DNA from: Candidatus Pyrohabitans jungbluthii
Lineage (GTDB): Archaea > Hydrothermarchaeota > Hydrothermarchaeia > Hydrothermarchaeales > BMS3B
Reading direction: 5' to 3'
Assembly (NCBI GenBank): GCA_002010065.2
Contig: MTMD02000001.1
Span: 62,001 to 126,000, forward strand
DNA: 64,000 nucleotides
Below are positions 53,475-61,441 of the stretch, piece after piece. Each line of letters opens with the position of its first letter. Within the stretch, counting starts at the first letter, position 1. The translations under genes and the position numbers were made by a program. The notes beneath the pieces were generated by a model. It was given only the letters and a program-made list of their open reading frames with translations. It was not told the DNA's origin and did no database searches.

Positions 53475-54384
53475 GGTTACCAGTGGAATGAGCGTTGACG
53501 AACTCATGCGCCAGTACAGCGAGGCTGGCGTGCTCGGAGCTGGCGCTTTGGGTAGGGCATGCGACATCCTGGAGGAGATGGTCAGAGCAAGGGCGACCAT
53601 ATTCCTGGGCTTAGCCGGACCCCTCATCGCCGCAGGGATGAGGAACATAGTTACTGAGCTTATAAAAATGGGTGCAGTAAGCGCCATCGTAACCAACGGA
53701 GCAAATGTTGTGCACGACGTCCTCGAAGCAATAGGCGGTGCGCACTACGTGGGCAGCTTTCGCAGCGACGACGCACAGCTGCACAGCGCTGAGATGGGCA
53801 GGATAGGCAACGTCTACACCCGGGTTAAAGACTTTGTTGCCTTTGAGGATTACGTCCAGGAGCTTCTCTCTGGTATCCCCGAAGAGAGGAGGAAGAACCT
53901 CTCAATAAGGGAGCTGCTCTCAGAGATAGGGAAGAGCATAAGCGACGCTAACTCGTTCCTCAGGGCTGCATATGAGCGGCGCATACCCGTGTTCTCCCCG
54001 GCGGTGGTGGATTCAATGCTGGGGTTGCAGCTTTTCTTCTTCGCAGAGAGGAACCACATTGTGTTAAACGCTGTTAAGGATATGAAGGAGCTTGCCCAGA
54101 TGGTTTTCGACGCCTCCGAGGTGGGGGCACTCTTCCTCGGTGGAGGCGTGCCCAAGCATTACATACTGGGAGCTAACTTGCTTCGCGGCGGTATAGACTA
54201 CGGGATTCAGGTTACGATGGACCGCGAAGAATCCGGCTCGCTAAGCGGTGCAAAGCTGGAGGAGGGGATAAGCTGGGGCAAGACAAGAGAGGAAGGCAAG
54301 GTGGTGACGGTGGTGGGCGACGTAACGATAATCTTCCCTCTGCTGGTGGCGAGCCTTAAAGAACGCCTGGGAGGCAGGGAATGA
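53446..54384 (+). CDS. dys: Deoxyhypusine synthase
   Basis: 312 residues. Transfers the butylamine of spermidine to a lysine of aIF5A. Typical: LGAGALGRACDILEEMVRAR, FLGLAGPLIAAGMRNIV, NGANVVHDVLEAIGGAHYVG, and the active site SGSLSGAKLEEGISWGKTR with the catalytic Lys in SWGK. ATG 53446 or 53452 are likely starts; the frame opens at 53407 inside the upstream gene. ATGA overlap with pyrF. Confidence 0.94.
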   Translation: MGMRKVRQIEVTSGMSVDELMRQYSEAGVLGAGALGRACDILEEMVRARATIFLGLAGPLIAAGMRNIVTELIKMGAVSAIVTNGANVVHDVLEAIGGAHYVGSFRSDDAQLHSAEMGRIGNVYTRVKDFVAFEDYVQELLSGIPEERRKNLSIRELLSEIGKSISDANSFLRAAYERRIPVFSPAVVDSMLGLQLFFFAERNHIVLNAVKDMKELAQMVFDASEVGALFLGGGVPKHYILGANLLRGGIDYGIQVTMDREESGSLSGAKLEEGISWGKTREEGKVVTVVGDVTIIFPLLVASLKERLGGRE

Positions 54385-55037
54385 GGCTGCAAAGGGAGCA
54401 CGGGCTCATTTTAGCTCTGGATGTAACCTCGCGCACAAAAGCGCTCAGCGTTGCGGAGAGCGTGGTGGATTACATAGACGCGGTGAAGGTGGGCTACCCT
54501 CTGGTGCTCTCCTGCGGTCTCGAGATTATAAGCGAGCTTAGCGATTTGGGCAAGCCTGTAATCGCAGATTTTAAAGTGGCTGACATACCCTATACCTCAC
54601 GCCTCATCTGCGAGCAGGCGAAGCAGGCGGGAGCAAGCTTTGCAATCGTCCACGGCTTTGTGGGCGAAGACGTGGTCAAAGCATGCGCTGAGGTGCTCGA
54701 CATCTTCATCGTGGCGGAGATGAGCCATCCTGGGGCAAAGGAGTTCATTCAACCTGTCGCAGAGAGGATAGCGGAGCTTGCAAGAAGTTACGCCTTTGGG
54801 ATAGTTGCTCCCGCTACAAGGCCAGAGAGAATTGCGAGGCTGCGCTCTATTGTGGGAGAGCTTGTTATAATTTCCCCTGGCGTTAAGGCGCAGGGCGCTC
54901 GTCCAGGAGATGCGATACGCGCGGGCGCTGACTTCGAGATCGTCGGGAGAGGAATTTACGCCTCTGCTGAGCCACGCAGAAGCGCTGCGGAAATTGCGGC
55001 CGAGCTTAAGGCAGCGATGAAGGAGCACGAAGGTTAG
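54381..55037 (+). CDS. pyrF: Orotidine 5'-phosphate decarboxylase
   Basis: 218 residues, TIM barrel. Active site IADFKVADIP with Asp63, Lys65, Asp68; LILALDVTSRTKALSVAESV at the start and ISPGVKAQGARPGDAIRAGA for phosphate binding. Last step of UMP synthesis. Convergent overlap of four bases with the SpoIIM-like gene. Confidence 0.95.
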   Translation: MRLQREHGLILALDVTSRTKALSVAESVVDYIDAVKVGYPLVLSCGLEIISELSDLGKPVIADFKVADIPYTSRLICEQAKQAGASFAIVHGFVGEDVVKACAEVLDIFIVAEMSHPGAKEFIQPVAERIAELARSYAFGIVAPATRPERIARLRSIVGELVIISPGVKAQGARPGDAIRAGADFEIVGRGIYASAEPRRSAAEIAAELKAAMKEHEG

Positions 55038-55660
55038 CCTGACTCGAGCATAGCCGCGAAGTAGAGGAGCACAAGGATTAAAAGCATGCCAAGCGCATAT
55101 CCGGGTTTGCGAACGAGTGCGCGGATTTCCCTTTCAAAGGTTTCAACATCCCCGCGCATTGCCACGCCTCTTAGCTTGTTGGCTATTGCCAAGCCCAGCG
55201 CAATGCTGCCGAGCATTGCTGGTATCTCTAAAAGGGCGTGGGGCATTAGATAGGAGATAAACTGAGAAATACCCTCGGGGGCAAAACTCCAGAAAAATGC
55301 GCTTATCGCAGTGAGGTTGGCAAAGAGGCTCAGCAAAGGGACAAAGTACAGGTAGAAGAGGCAAGCTCTGAGTGGCGAGGCTATGCGAAAGGTGGCAAAT
55401 CGGGAGAGCACTGCGTAAAGCGGCTCTGTCAGCCTGTCCAGCATCGAGTATGTTTTTTCAGAGGTTCGCCTGTAAATCAGCAGTTCAAGATAGCTTAAAA
55501 TAGTGCCCAGATAAACTGTAACAATGGCGGCTAGCGCATTTTTAAAGAATATGCTGCCAGCAAACGTTGCAGGAATGGCGAAAAGCACATAGGTATAACT
55601 CTTGAGCAGATAACCTGCGAGCACAGCAATTACAACGAGCGCAGCAATGCTTTTCCTCAT
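55034..55660 (-). CDS. SpoIIM/DUF95 family membrane protein
   Basis: 208 residues, about five helices. The PHALLEIPAMLGSIALGLAI segment matches the PHGxxElpa motif of the SpoIIM/DUF95 family, with GTILSYLELLIYRRT nearer the N-terminus. Role in archaea unknown. Overlaps the Cys wHTH gene as ATGA. Confidence 0.78.
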   Translation of the reverse strand: MRKSIAALVVIAVLAGYLLKSYTYVLFAIPATFAGSIFFKNALAAIVTVYLGTILSYLELLIYRRTSEKTYSMLDRLTEPLYAVLSRFATFRIASPLRACLFYLYFVPLLSLFANLTAISAFFWSFAPEGISQFISYLMPHALLEIPAMLGSIALGLAIANKLRGVAMRGDVETFEREIRALVRKPGYALGMLLILVLLYFAAMLESG

Positions 55661-55950
55661 TTCAACAGCGCAAAGAAGAGCTTCCCCTTTTCCGTGATCT
55701 TAATAAACCTACGCGGTCTATCGCCGCGCAGCTTTGTCTCCCTCACCTTAACGAGACCCTTCTTTTTAGCCTCGTCCAGCGTGGCGTCTATCTCCTCACG
55801 AGGCTTGCCCAGCGCCTTTGCTAAGCGAATCTGGCACACCTCGTCGTAGGCACACAGGTTCAGCCCGAGCATTCTACACTTACCGCATATGTCGTCCTCT
55901 TTTATGGGCAGAACCTCAGAAGCAGGGATAAAGCTTATTTTTGTCTTCAT
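55657..55950 (-). CDS. Winged-helix protein with N-terminal Cys cluster
   Basis: 97 residues. Cys22, Cys25, Cys33 and Cys39 (DICGKCRMLGLNLCAYDEVC) form a likely metal or Fe-S site; the rest is a winged helix (REEIDATLDEAKKKGLVKVR, then RFIKITEKGKLFFALL). Could be a redox- or metal-responsive regulator. It is coupled to the SpoIIM-like gene. Confidence 0.68.
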   Translation of the reverse strand: MKTKISFIPASEVLPIKEDDICGKCRMLGLNLCAYDEVCQIRLAKALGKPREEIDATLDEAKKKGLVKVRETKLRGDRPRRFIKITEKGKLFFALLK

Positions 55951-56001
55951 CTTCCTACCTGAATTAAGTTCTGTTTTTCCAGCTATTTAAAATTTCGCTG
56001 C

Positions 56002-56856
56002 TCAGCCCCTCAGAATCTTTACTATCTCCCCATGCATCTCCATGCTGTGCGCTGCCACTATATTAAGCCTCTCTATCCTCAAAAGTGACGCTTCGAGAGG
56101 AGCGCCCTGCATGTTGGTGACAGCGCCGCCCGCTTCTTCCACCACAAGCTTAGCCGCGGCTATGTCGATGTTGCGCAGATATGTACGCACGTCAACGAAG
56201 GCGTCAAAATCTCCTCTAGCAACGTGGCACAGCTCCAGAGCAGCGCTGCCCAGGGTGCGCACCCGCTTTATGCGCTTGAGCAGAGGCATAAGCGTCCCAA
56301 CGCTTTGTGGCGTGGAATAGATGCAAACAGTGGCTTTGCTCAGCTTTCTTGCTTCTACGCTTCTTATCCTCCGCCCATTATACCACGCCCCCTTCCCGCG
56401 CTCTGCCGTGAATTCATCCCCAGAGTAGAGGTTGAGCACATATGCAACGCTCACATCAGCGAGACTCGCACCCTCGCGATAGGGTGCAAAGGCAATGGAA
56501 AGGGCGTAGAAGGGCAAGTTGTGAAGCGCATTGTAGGAGCCGTCGATCGGGTCAACCACGGCGATGTACTCTGGCTCCTCTGTAAGAGCCACGCTGCCTG
56601 CTTCCTCACTGAGCACAAAGAAGGCTTCTTTCTCGCTGAGACGCTTCATCACCACATTTTCAGCTATCTTATCTATCGCCTCTGTGGGCGTGCCATCTGC
56701 GCCAATACCAACCTCACGAGAAGCTTCACCGCTCTCAAGCGCCTCTCTCACTACGCTGCGCAGCTCTGCGCCCACCTTACGGGCAAGATTAAGCAGATTC
56801 ACGAGCTTAGATTGGTGGCGCACTTTATAATTTTTAGCCCGGAAGCACCTGCTCAT
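56002..56856 (-). CDS. Inositol monophosphatase / fructose-1,6-bisphosphatase family
   Basis: 284 residues. Metal-binding motifs: FFVLSEEAGS, VVDPIDGSYNALHNLPFYAL and, near the C-terminus, RNIDIAAAKLVVEEAGGAV. Archaeal members hydrolyse both inositol-1-phosphate and fructose-1,6-bisphosphate. ATG 56856 lies about 25 bases after a TATA-like ATATTTAAACTT, suggesting a leaderless message; the frame opens at 56871. Confidence 0.88.
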   Translation of the reverse strand: MSRCFRAKNYKVRHQSKLVNLLNLARKVGAELRSVVREALESGEASREVGIGADGTPTEAIDKIAENVVMKRLSEKEAFFVLSEEAGSVALTEEPEYIAVVDPIDGSYNALHNLPFYALSIAFAPYREGASLADVSVAYVLNLYSGDEFTAERGKGAWYNGRRIRSVEARKLSKATVCIYSTPQSVGTLMPLLKRIKRVRTLGSAALELCHVARGDFDAFVDVRTYLRNIDIAAAKLVVEEAGGAVTNMQGAPLEASLLRIERLNIVAAHSMEMHGEIVKILRG

Positions 56857-56909
56857 GGTGAACCTGCGCAAAGTTTAAATATCCCCACGGTGAACTCATA
56901 ATCCTCTAA

Positions 56910-57143
<234 letters not shown>

Positions 57144-57231
57144 AATTCTGGTAAACAAGGGGCTTATAGAATAAAAAGAAGGTAGCTGGTTTTGCTCTGA
57201 TAGCTATGCTAATAAATTAAAATGGGGTAAA

Positions 57232-57411
57232 TCACCCCTTATAGAAACATGTCCCCGCAAGGAAGTGCTCGCAGGTGCGCCAGACCTCGCGGGTTCGCCA
57301 GCCGTGTTCGCATACGTGGTATATACAGCACATTCTGCACGAGTCGCGCTCACGCTGGCAGTTGACCTTTGCGTAGTCCTCATCGTTAGCGGTGCATAGC
57401 AGCTTTTCCAT
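57232..57411 (-). CDS. Small eight-cysteine protein
   Basis: 59 residues: MEKLLCTANDEDYAKVNCQR, ERDSCRMCCIYHVCEHGWRT, REVWRTCEHFLAGTCFYKG. Cysteines at 6, 18, 25, 28, 29, 34, 47 and 55, likely binding one or two metal ions or Fe-S clusters. Starts three bases after the DUF35 stop, so it is the last gene of the mevalonate entry operon. No family recognised. A GGGGT/ACCCC hairpin (57224-57238) overlaps its stop and may terminate transcription. Confidence 0.65.
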   Translation of the reverse strand: MEKLLCTANDEDYAKVNCQRERDSCRMCCIYHVCEHGWRTREVWRTCEHFLAGTCFYKG

Positions 57412-57414
57412 TTC

Positions 57415-57819
57415 TCACTCCTCCTTAGCTGGTCTGAATTTGAAGCCGTAGTAGATTAAGCCTGCCTCTCCATCCTCCTGAATCTTCCTGAATACGCTCT
57501 CCACGCGCATTCCTATCTCAACCTCTTCCGGACTAACGTCAACTATCTGCGTTGTCACCATCACACCCTCGTCGAGCTTCACCAGCGCCATTACATAGGG
57601 CGCCTGCCTCTCAAAGCCCTCTGGAGGCGTGCGAATTACAGTGTAGCTCACCACCTCGCCCTTGCCACTGAGCTGAACCTCCTCAAGCTCGCCTCTTCTG
57701 CGGCAGTTTGGGCAGAAGTTGCGCGGGGGAAAGTATATCTCGCCGCAGCGCGTGCAGCGCTTACCTATGAGATTGTACCTGCTCTTCATGTTGCGCCAGA
57801 AGCGTGGTATGCTGCTCAT
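57415..57819 (-). CDS. DUF35 OB-fold protein of the thiolase/HMGCS complex
   Basis: 134 residues. Rubredoxin-like zinc site RCTRCGEIYFPPRNFCPNC (Cys22, 25, 36, 39) then an OB fold (GKGEVVSYTVIRTPPEGFER). In methanogens the homologue bridges thiolase and HMG-CoA synthase, sharing one CoA site to channel acetoacetyl-CoA. Gene order here supports the same complex. Confidence 0.93.
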   Translation of the reverse strand: MSSIPRFWRNMKSRYNLIGKRCTRCGEIYFPPRNFCPNCRRRGELEEVQLSGKGEVVSYTVIRTPPEGFERQAPYVMALVKLDEGVMVTTQIVDVSPEEVEIGMRVESVFRKIQEDGEAGLIYYGFKFRPAKEE

Positions 57820-57828
57820 TATATCACC

Positions 57829-58983
57829 TCACTTCTCAAGGATATGAACCACCGCTGTGCCGCCGCTCCCACCAACGTTGTGAGTCAAGCCCACGTCTGC
57901 ATCAACCTGGCGCTTGCCTGCTTCGCCTCTGAGCTGTAGCACAATCTCCACCACCTGCGCAACGCCTGTCGCACCCACAGGATGCCCCTTTGCCTTAAGC
58001 CCGCCGGAGGTGTTCACAGGTATACGCCCGCCTATGGCGGTTTCTCCCTCCTCTGTGGCCTTGCCTCCCTTGCCAATTTCCACGAAACCCAGCCCTTCAA
58101 TGGCAAGAATCTCACCTATTGTAAAAGCGTCGTGAACCTCCGCAACCTGAATATCGCGTGGCTCGCGCTTTGCCCTCGCGTAGGCTTCTTTGGCGGCGTT
58201 AACCGTGGCGTCAGTGACGGTTATCTTCTTCCTGTCGTGGAGCGCGATTGTGCTCGAGGCTTGGCCGCTGCCAGTGATGTAAACAGGGTTGTCCACAAAT
58301 TCGCGCGCCTTCTCCTCGCTAGCTAAAACAACGCACGCGGCGCCGTCGGTTATAGGAGAGCAGTCCAGCAGACGCAGAGGGTCGGCGACGAGAGGCGAGC
58401 GCAGCACATCTTCGACGGTAATCTTGGAGTGGAACTGCGCATAGGGGTTGTGTATGGCATTCTCGTGGTTCTTCACTGCCACCATGGCGAGCTGCTCTCT
58501 GGTTGTGCCGTACTCATGCATATGCCGCCTTGCGATGAGCGCATATAAGCCAGGGAAGGTCATCCCCATGAAGGCCTCCCACTCGCTGTCGCTGGCTGTA
58601 GCTAGAGTCTGAGTGGTCTTCTCAGTAACCACATCGGTCATCTTTTCTACGCCTCCCACAACCACGATGTCGTGGAAGCCTGAAAGTATGGACATAACTC
58701 CCTGGCGTATCGCTAATCCGCCTGAGGCGCACGCAGCTTCGACACGCGTCGCAGGAATTGGCGTTAAGCCAGCGTGGTCAGCAATTAAGCAGGAGATGTG
58801 CTCCTGATCCACGAAGCGCCCGCCTGACATGTTGCCCACGTAGATCGCCTCGACATCTTTGCCATCTATGCCAGCGTCATTAATCGCCATAGCGCCAGCT
58901 TCAACAAACAGCTGGGAGAAGCTGGTCTCCCAGAGTTCACCGAACTTTGTCAGCCCTACCCCTATAACAGCAACTCTCTTCAT
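57829..58983 (-). CDS. Acetyl-CoA acetyltransferase (thiolase) of mevalonate pathway
   Basis: 384 residues. Active-site Cys85 in [15 protein letters not shown], the [20 protein letters not shown] histidine loop and the C-terminal [14 protein letters not shown]. Condenses two acetyl-CoA. Lies between HMGCS and DUF35. Confidence 0.94.
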   Translation of the reverse strand: MKRVAVIGVGLTKFGELWETSFSQLFVEAGAMAINDAGIDGKDVEAIYVGNMSGGRFVDQEHISCLIADHAGLTPIPATRVEAACASGGLAIRQGVMSILSGFHDIVVVGGVEKMTDVVTEKTTQTLATASDSEWEAFMGMTFPGLYALIARRHMHEYGTTREQLAMVAVKNHENAIHNPYAQFHSKITVEDVLRSPLVADPLRLLDCSPITDGAACVVLASEEKAREFVDNPVYITGSGQASSTIALHDRKKITVTDATVNAAKEAYARAKREPRDIQVAEVHDAFTIGEILAIEGLGFVEIGKGGKATEEGETAIGGRIPVNTSGGLKAKGHPVGATGVAQVVEIVLQLRGEAGKRQVDADVGLTHNVGGSGGTAVVHILEK

Positions 58984-58986
58984 ACT

Positions 58987-60027
58987 CTACACCTTTATCT
59001 TCTTCCTGAGCTTTACATATGTCGCGTAGTCAATGTACTCCTTGCGTGCGATGAATTCCTCAACGCCCGGCGCCAGGCTTCGCTTCTCCTCTATCGCGTC
59101 CTCGACCACTACGGCGAAGGCATCGCTGCCTGCGCCTGAACCGAAGGAGGTTACCAGGATTCTATCCCCTGGCTTTGCTATATCCAGCACCTTCGCAAAC
59201 CCGAGCAGGGAAGAACCTGAGTAGGTGTTGCCTATCCTGTCCACGAGTATACCTGGCTCCACCTGCTCAGAGGTGAAGCCCAGCTTCTTCGCCACAACGC
59301 GGGGAAACTTACCGTTGGGCTGGTGGAAAACGGCGTAATCAAAATCCTTGGGCTCGAGTCCAAGCTGTGCCATAAGCCCATGGGCAGCGCTGTAAACGTG
59401 CTTGAAGTAAGCGGGCAAACCCGTGAAACGCCCTCCATGTCGGGGGTATGCCTGCCCCTCGCGACGCCAGAAGTCGGGCGTATCTGTGGTGTAGGAGTAG
59501 GTAGCCTCTATGCTCGCAACAAGCTTATCCCTGCCTATAACGAATGCAGCACCACCAGCGGCGGCGGTGTACTCGAGTGGATCTCCCGGCGCTCCCTGCG
59601 CAGTGTCGGCACCTATGGCCAAGCCGTAGTCTATCATGCCAGAAGCAACAAGACCCATGCACGTCTGCACGCCGGCGGTGCCAGCCTTGCATGCGAACTC
59701 ATAGTCGGCGGCGGTTAGGTCAGGCGTAGCCTGTATCGCCGCCGCAACAATAGTTGCAGTCGGCTTAACCACATATGGGTGGCTCTCCGAGCCGACGTAT
59801 ATCGCCCCTAGCTTCTTAGCATCTATCTGCGCTCGCTTTAGCGCATTTCGCGCAGCTTCTACGGCGATAGTGGCGGCATCTTCATCCAGGGCTGGGACAG
59901 CCTTCTCGGCAATCTTGAGAGAGGCTTTTATAACCTCGGCGTTGCCACCCCAAACTCGGGCTATCTCCTCAACCTTTATCCTGTACCTTGGGATGTAAAC
60001 CCCATAACCTGTAATACCAACCTTCAC
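58987..60027 (-). CDS. Hydroxymethylglutaryl-CoA synthase
   Basis: 346 residues. Catalytic Cys113 in [38 protein letters not shown] and the [19 protein letters not shown] histidine region. Makes HMG-CoA for isoprenoid lipids. Three bases before the thiolase. Confidence 0.95.
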   Translation of the reverse strand: MKVGITGYGVYIPRYRIKVEEIARVWGGNAEVIKASLKIAEKAVPALDEDAATIAVEAARNALKRAQIDAKKLGAIYVGSESHPYVVKPTATIVAAAIQATPDLTAADYEFACKAGTAGVQTCMGLVASGMIDYGLAIGADTAQGAPGDPLEYTAAAGGAAFVIGRDKLVASIEATYSYTTDTPDFWRREGQAYPRHGGRFTGLPAYFKHVYSAAHGLMAQLGLEPKDFDYAVFHQPNGKFPRVVAKKLGFTSEQVEPGILVDRIGNTYSGSSLLGFAKVLDIAKPGDRILVTSFGSGAGSDAFAVVVEDAIEEKRSLAPGVEEFIARKEYIDYATYVKLRKKIKV

Positions 60028-60041
60028 GCTGCCTCACCTTC

Positions 60042-60749
60042 TCAGCTTGTCTTTCTTCTAAGCTCTCTTATTAACTCATCGCTGCTCTCATGATGGGAGA
60101 GTATCACGGGTATGCGCTCCTTCTCGGCTATTTTAACGCCCAGCGCGTCGACGCTCTTCAGCCCGTGGAGCACTACCACGCCTGGCTTTATTGTGGATAC
60201 GCGTATTGCTATGAAGGGCGACCTGCCGCTGCTAACGCGGGTAAACACCAGCGCCCGCTCAGAGGTTAGCCCGTATATCTTCAGGAACTCTTCCGCTGAA
60301 AGCTCGAGTATAGCGCGGGGAGAGTCGAGGACTGTGTAGCCGTAGATGTACTTGTCCAGAAGCTCTTTGTTGGCGACCACCTCGCCCGCTACCACATCTA
60401 CGAGTTGAGAAGCGCGCATAGGCGTGGCAAACTCGCGTATGTCGAGAATTGCGTCGGTTTTAATTTCGTTGCCCAGCATGCGCTCATACGCGCGGAGCAC
60501 CTTGGAGCCGCGCTGCTCGTCAAGCGTAACAAGTGCCTCCACTATGCGCTTCACCACCGCTACGCCAGGAGAACGGCGACGCCCGCTCTCATAGTCGCTT
60601 ATTACAGAGGTACTGACCCCGAGTGCCTCTGCAAGCTCCTTCTGGGTGACGCCAAACACTTCGCGCCACTTCTTTAGGGTCATCGCCGGCTTTGAGGAGA
60701 GCACTACCTCGCCAGCGATTTTCACAGAAAGTTCCTCGCGCACACCCAT
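60042..60749 (-). CDS. HTH (XRE-type) regulator preceding HMGCS
   Basis: 235 residues: helix-turn-helix at about 25-75 (FGVTQKELAEALGVSTSVIS, DYESGRRRSP), then a ~150-residue domain with STIKPGVVVLHGLKSVDALG, likely a ligand sensor. Fourteen bases before HMGCS on the same strand, so probably an autoregulated controller of the mevalonate operon. TATA-like GTTATATAGG (minus, about 60779-60788) upstream. Confidence 0.86.
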   Translation of the reverse strand: MGVREELSVKIAGEVVLSSKPAMTLKKWREVFGVTQKELAEALGVSTSVISDYESGRRRSPGVAVVKRIVEALVTLDEQRGSKVLRAYERMLGNEIKTDAILDIREFATPMRASQLVDVVAGEVVANKELLDKYIYGYTVLDSPRAILELSAEEFLKIYGLTSERALVFTRVSSGRSPFIAIRVSTIKPGVVVLHGLKSVDALGVKIAEKERIPVILSHHESSDELIRELRRKTS

Positions 60750-60887
60750 GTCATCGCCTTGCTTTCATTGCTCATTCGCCTATATAACAATTTCGGCAAA
60801 AGGAATATGCTAGAACGGCGATTGCCTTACTTGCAGAAAATGAGGGTTATATTTATGTTGTTAACTTTCAAGATTTTTCAGCTTTTC

Positions 60888-60961
60888 GGGGCTGTAGGGT
60901 AGCCTGGTCATCCTCGCGGCTTCGGGAGCCGTGGACCCCAGTTCAAATCTGGGCAGCCCCA
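60888..60961 (+). tRNA. tRNA-Pro (CGG)
   Basis: Acceptor GGGGCTG/CAGCCCC, anticodon stem GCGGC/GCCGT around TTCGGGA (anticodon CGG), T arm CCCAG-TTCAAAT-CTGGG. Discriminator A, no CCA encoded. TATA-like TTATATTTATG about 40 bases upstream. Confidence 0.95.
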
Positions 60962-60964
60962 TCC

Positions 60965-60988
60965 AGGGGAGGGGAATACCCCTCCCCT
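60965..60988 (+). terminator. Strong GC hairpin after tRNA-Pro
   Basis: Arms AGGGGAGGGG and CCCCTCCCCT with AATA loop, ten pairs, four bases after the tRNA end. It may be a processing or termination signal. The remaining sequence to 61097 holds two further weak stems but no gene. Confidence 0.5.
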
Positions 60989-61097
60989 TAGGTTAACCCC
61001 ACCCCGACAGGGATACGTGGGAAAATCACTATGGAAACATGGCGGTATCGTAAGATAGTCTCGTCATGCAACCCGAGAGCAACTGACCGCACTGCCC

Positions 61098-61415
61098 TTA
61101 CTTATAATACCCCCACTCCCTCTTGGGTCCAAAGCTGCGGATTCCAAACTTCAACAGCTGTATTCTGAGGCGCAGAGCATAGTCAGAGCTTATCTCGCCG
61201 CGCTTCTCCAGGTATCTTATAATCTCCATGCCCTCCTCTTCGGTGCTGCACCTGTTCAAAAAGTCGATTACACCCGGGTTATAACCTTTAAATCTGTCCT
61301 TTACTTCCTCATTCTGAGACTCTCTTTCAACCTTTATCCTGATAAAATTGCTCTCCTCTATCTCCTTGGCCAGGTTTGGATACTTCCTCTTAAACTCCTC
61401 ATTGTACTCTATCAT
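61098..61415 (-). CDS. DUF2095-like protein
   Basis: 105 residues: EFKRKYPNLAKEIEESNFIR at the start and RGEISSDYALRLRIQLLKFG with GIRSFGPKREWGYY at the end, as I recall for DUF2095. Helical, charged, cytoplasmic; function unknown. Same strand as the FG-GAP protein gene upstream, 26 bases apart. Confidence 0.7.
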   Translation of the reverse strand: MIEYNEEFKRKYPNLAKEIEESNFIRIKVERESQNEEVKDRFKGYNPGVIDFLNRCSTEEEGMEIIRYLEKRGEISSDYALRLRIQLLKFGIRSFGPKREWGYYK

Positions 61416-61441
61416 CCCTTACACCACAAACTTACTGCCAT

